The position numbers were made by a program, and so were the translations under genes. This document shows positions 6,281 through 7,832 of a stretch of DNA of 7,832 nucleotides, piece after piece. The stretch is taken from NCBI GenBank assembly GCA_964415185.1, contig CAYPZI010000133.1, positions 1 through 7,832 on the forward strand. Direction: 5' to 3'. The notes below the pieces were generated by a model. The model did no database searches. It saw only the letters and a list, made by a program, of their open reading frames with translations, and had not been told where the DNA came from. The stretch's first letter is position 1. Each line of letters begins with the position of its first letter. This DNA comes from CAYVBJ01 sp964415185 (lineage in GTDB: Bacteria; Bacteroidota; Rhodothermia; Balneolales; Balneolaceae).

Positions 6281-7186
6281 TTAATATTTTAGATTACCTG
6301 ACTTGTCCCAAATGCCCCAAAAAGCTCCAACATCTCCTTCATTTCCAATTTTCCATGACTCATCAAATGAAGAGAAGTAGTACACTCCGATATTCTCTGA
6401 ATTAGCCCACAGATTCGTGTTTACAAAGTATTTCATTGCATTTTCGGGAGAAGGAGTTGCTCCGCCCAGCGGTTTTCCGTCACTTGGCCAGCCTGTCTCT
6501 GATATGTAAACATCTTTGCCATTGGCAACATGAACAACCTGAGAGTACATGTGCTGCATATGCTGAAGAGAGTGTTGAAATTCCGTTCCTTCCCAATACG
6601 GGTAACAGTTACACAAGATCACATCACAAATCTCTGTAAGTGCCGGGCGCTGAACGAATTCGTAGTAGGCATCAACGTAGCCGACCGGTATTTCAGGGAT
6701 CTCTTTTTTTACTCGCTTAATGTAGCTTAGAAGTTCATTCTCACTTAAATCATCCCGGTAGAGTACCTCATTTCCAACAGCAGCAATATCTACATATCCT
6801 TCTTTGGCCAACCGTATCAACCCCTTGACCTCTTCTTCGTTTTTTTCTTTATCACTTCCAAGCCATGCGCCCACCAATGTTTTTAGCCCAAACTCTTTTG
6901 CAATTTGTGGGATGATCTCATTTCCTTCGATACAGGAAAATGACCGGATTGAACGGGTGTATGGTTTAAGAATTTCCATTCTTTTTCGAATCTGGTCTGC
7001 CGATATCAGATCACCGGGCTTTTGGCCTTCTTCGTAAAGGCTGAAGCAAAATCCATAAATACCTCTATCGAGTATTTCACGAAATAAGTCATCTATTTCT
7101 TTTTCAGAAAACTCATTCAAATAATTGATACCAGAAACAGCATCAGATTCTTTAAAACCTGGATATTGTTCTTTTCTAAACGACAT
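6281..7186 (-). CDS. GH17 family beta-1,3-glucanase-like protein (CFSLYEEG type)
   Basis: A 301-residue single-domain GH17 protein. Seen: CFSLYEEGQKPGD (47-59), RSFSCIEGNE (81-90), the acid/base site AAVGNEV (Glu140), the CNCYPYWEG segment (192-200), the nucleophile site ISETGWPSDG (Glu230), YYFSSFDESWK (269-279) and GDVGAFWGIWD. The set is complete, so hydrolysis or transfer on beta-1,3-glucan is expected. The N-terminus (MSFRKEQYPGFKESD) has no signal peptide, and at least five cysteines suggest the cytoplasm. The ATG is one nucleotide after the stop of the upstream gene (TAA-A-ATG), without its own Shine-Dalgarno, so translation is probably coupled. It is a clear paralogue of the partial gene to the right, about half identical by eye, and more distant from the gene at 5339. 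Confidence 0.9.
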   Translation of the reverse strand: MSFRKEQYPGFKESDAVSGINYLNEFSEKEIDDLFREILDRGIYGFCFSLYEEGQKPGDLISADQIRKRMEILKPYTRSIRSFSCIEGNEIIPQIAKEFGLKTLVGAWLGSDKEKNEEEVKGLIRLAKEGYVDIAAVGNEVLYRDDLSENELLSYIKRVKKEIPEIPVGYVDAYYEFVQRPALTEICDVILCNCYPYWEGTEFQHSLQHMQHMYSQVVHVANGKDVYISETGWPSDGKPLGGATPSPENAMKYFVNTNLWANSENIGVYYFSSFDESWKIGNEGDVGAFWGIWDKSGNLKY

Positions 7187-7187
7187 T

Positions 7188-7832
7188 TTAATTCACTTTT
7201 AACTGTTCATTTTTATTCCAAAGTCCCCATCTTGCCCCAACATCACCTTCGTGCCGGGCTTTCCAGGATTCGTCAAATGAAGAGAAGTAGAACACATCAA
7301 TTCCTTCCTGTTCACTCCATTTTTTTAAGCGGATGAAGTACTTCATCATATTTTCAACAGACGGATCAGCCTGATCAACGTTTTTACCATAGGTGGGCCA
7401 ACCCGTTTCTGCGATAATTACTTTTTTATTATCAGCTATTTCAGTTATCACCTCATACATCTTTTTCAAATAGACCGATGAATGCTCGATGTCATAGCCT
7501 TCCCAGAACGGATAACAATTGGCAAGTACTACATCACAGGCTTCGATCACTTTCGGGCTCTGACGGAGTTGATAGTAGGTATCTACATAACTCACCATCT
7601 TACCGGGTAAAGCATCTTTAATCTGATCGATATAAGCAATGATCTTTTCTTCACTCAGTTCTCCCCTCAATAAACATTCATTGCCAACAGCAACTATATC
7701 TGCATGACCGGCTTTGGCAACTTTAATCAAATTTTCTATCTCTGTTTTATTTGCTTCAAGGTCATCATCAATCCAGGCTCCAACCAAGGTCTTCAATCCC
7801 ATCTCTTTGGCAACTTCGGGGATATATTCATT
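7188..7832 (-). CDS. GH17 family beta-1,3-glucanase-like protein, N-terminus cut by window edge
   Basis: A partial gene: 214 codons are present and the frame is open to the right edge. The ATG at 7802 is not the start, because the ten codons before it (NEYIPEVAKE) align with NEIIPQIAKE of the neighbouring paralogue. Seen, numbering from the edge: TLVGAW, the acid/base site AVGNEC (Glu52), ANCYPFWEG, the nucleophile site AETGWPTYG (Glu142), FYFSSFDESWK and GDVGARWGLWN. Both catalytic residues are kept. About 85-90 N-terminal residues should lie outside the window if it has the length of its paralogue, so export cannot be judged. It is the first gene of the visible operon, with one base before the next start. 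Tandem duplication with the next gene, followed by divergence, is likely. Confidence 0.88.
   Translation of the reverse strand, partial: NEYIPEVAKEMGLKTLVGAWIDDDLEANKTEIENLIKVAKAGHADIVAVGNECLLRGELSEEKIIAYIDQIKDALPGKMVSYVDTYYQLRQSPKVIEACDVVLANCYPFWEGYDIEHSSVYLKKMYEVITEIADNKKVIIAETGWPTYGKNVDQADPSVENMMKYFIRLKKWSEQEGIDVFYFSSFDESWKARHEGDVGARWGLWNKNEQLKVN

Noticed and set aside
7800..7802. ATG as the start of the rightmost GH17 gene
   Set aside because: The frame stays open to the edge and the codons before it align with the paralogue, so this Met is internal.

Overview
The window looks like a chromosomal segment from a member of the Balneolota/Rhodothermota or a near relative in the Bacteroidota supergroup. 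The main clue is the large secreted protein, which ends in a type A sorting domain of the type IX secretion system (T9SS), with the NFPNPFNP signature common in those lineages. A lipoprotein of the 6-bladed beta-propeller type and a set of family 17 glycoside hydrolases (GH17) fit the same group. The taxonomic assignment is inference; there is no rRNA gene in the window.

Layout from left to right. Positions 1-569 (minus strand) hold the N-terminal part of a lipase-like alpha/beta hydrolase that runs off the left edge. A 402-bp intergenic stretch follows, with a near-perfect palindrome, repeated AT-rich elements and short frames that I do not call as genes. Positions 972-2287 (plus strand) hold a two-gene unit: a 73-residue secreted peptide with four cysteines, then a beta-propeller lipoprotein whose ATG overlaps the peptide's stop codon. 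A convergent intergenic region (2288-2459) carries two hairpins, one of them a terminator for the minus-strand gene to its right.

The right two thirds (2460-7832, minus strand) look like a beta-1,3-glucan (laminarin-type) locus. Transcription runs leftwards through three tightly packed GH17 genes: one cut by the right edge, then two complete ones with 1 and 6 bp between them. After a 107-bp gap comes a 923-residue non-catalytic protein built as signal peptide, A1, B1, B2, A2, B3 and a T9SS sorting domain. The B modules resemble CBM4/9-type carbohydrate-binding modules; the A modules are beta-rich and probably also bind sugars.

How they may work together (inference): the modular protein would be exported by T9SS and hold beta-glucan at the cell surface. 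The GH17 proteins show no export signal where the N-terminus is visible, so they would act on imported oligosaccharides in the cytoplasm. No SusC/SusD pair, transporter or GH16 gene is in the window. The peptide/propeller pair is a separate unit of unknown role that recalls the small-peptide plus 6-bladed-propeller lipoprotein arrangement seen in other Bacteroidota.
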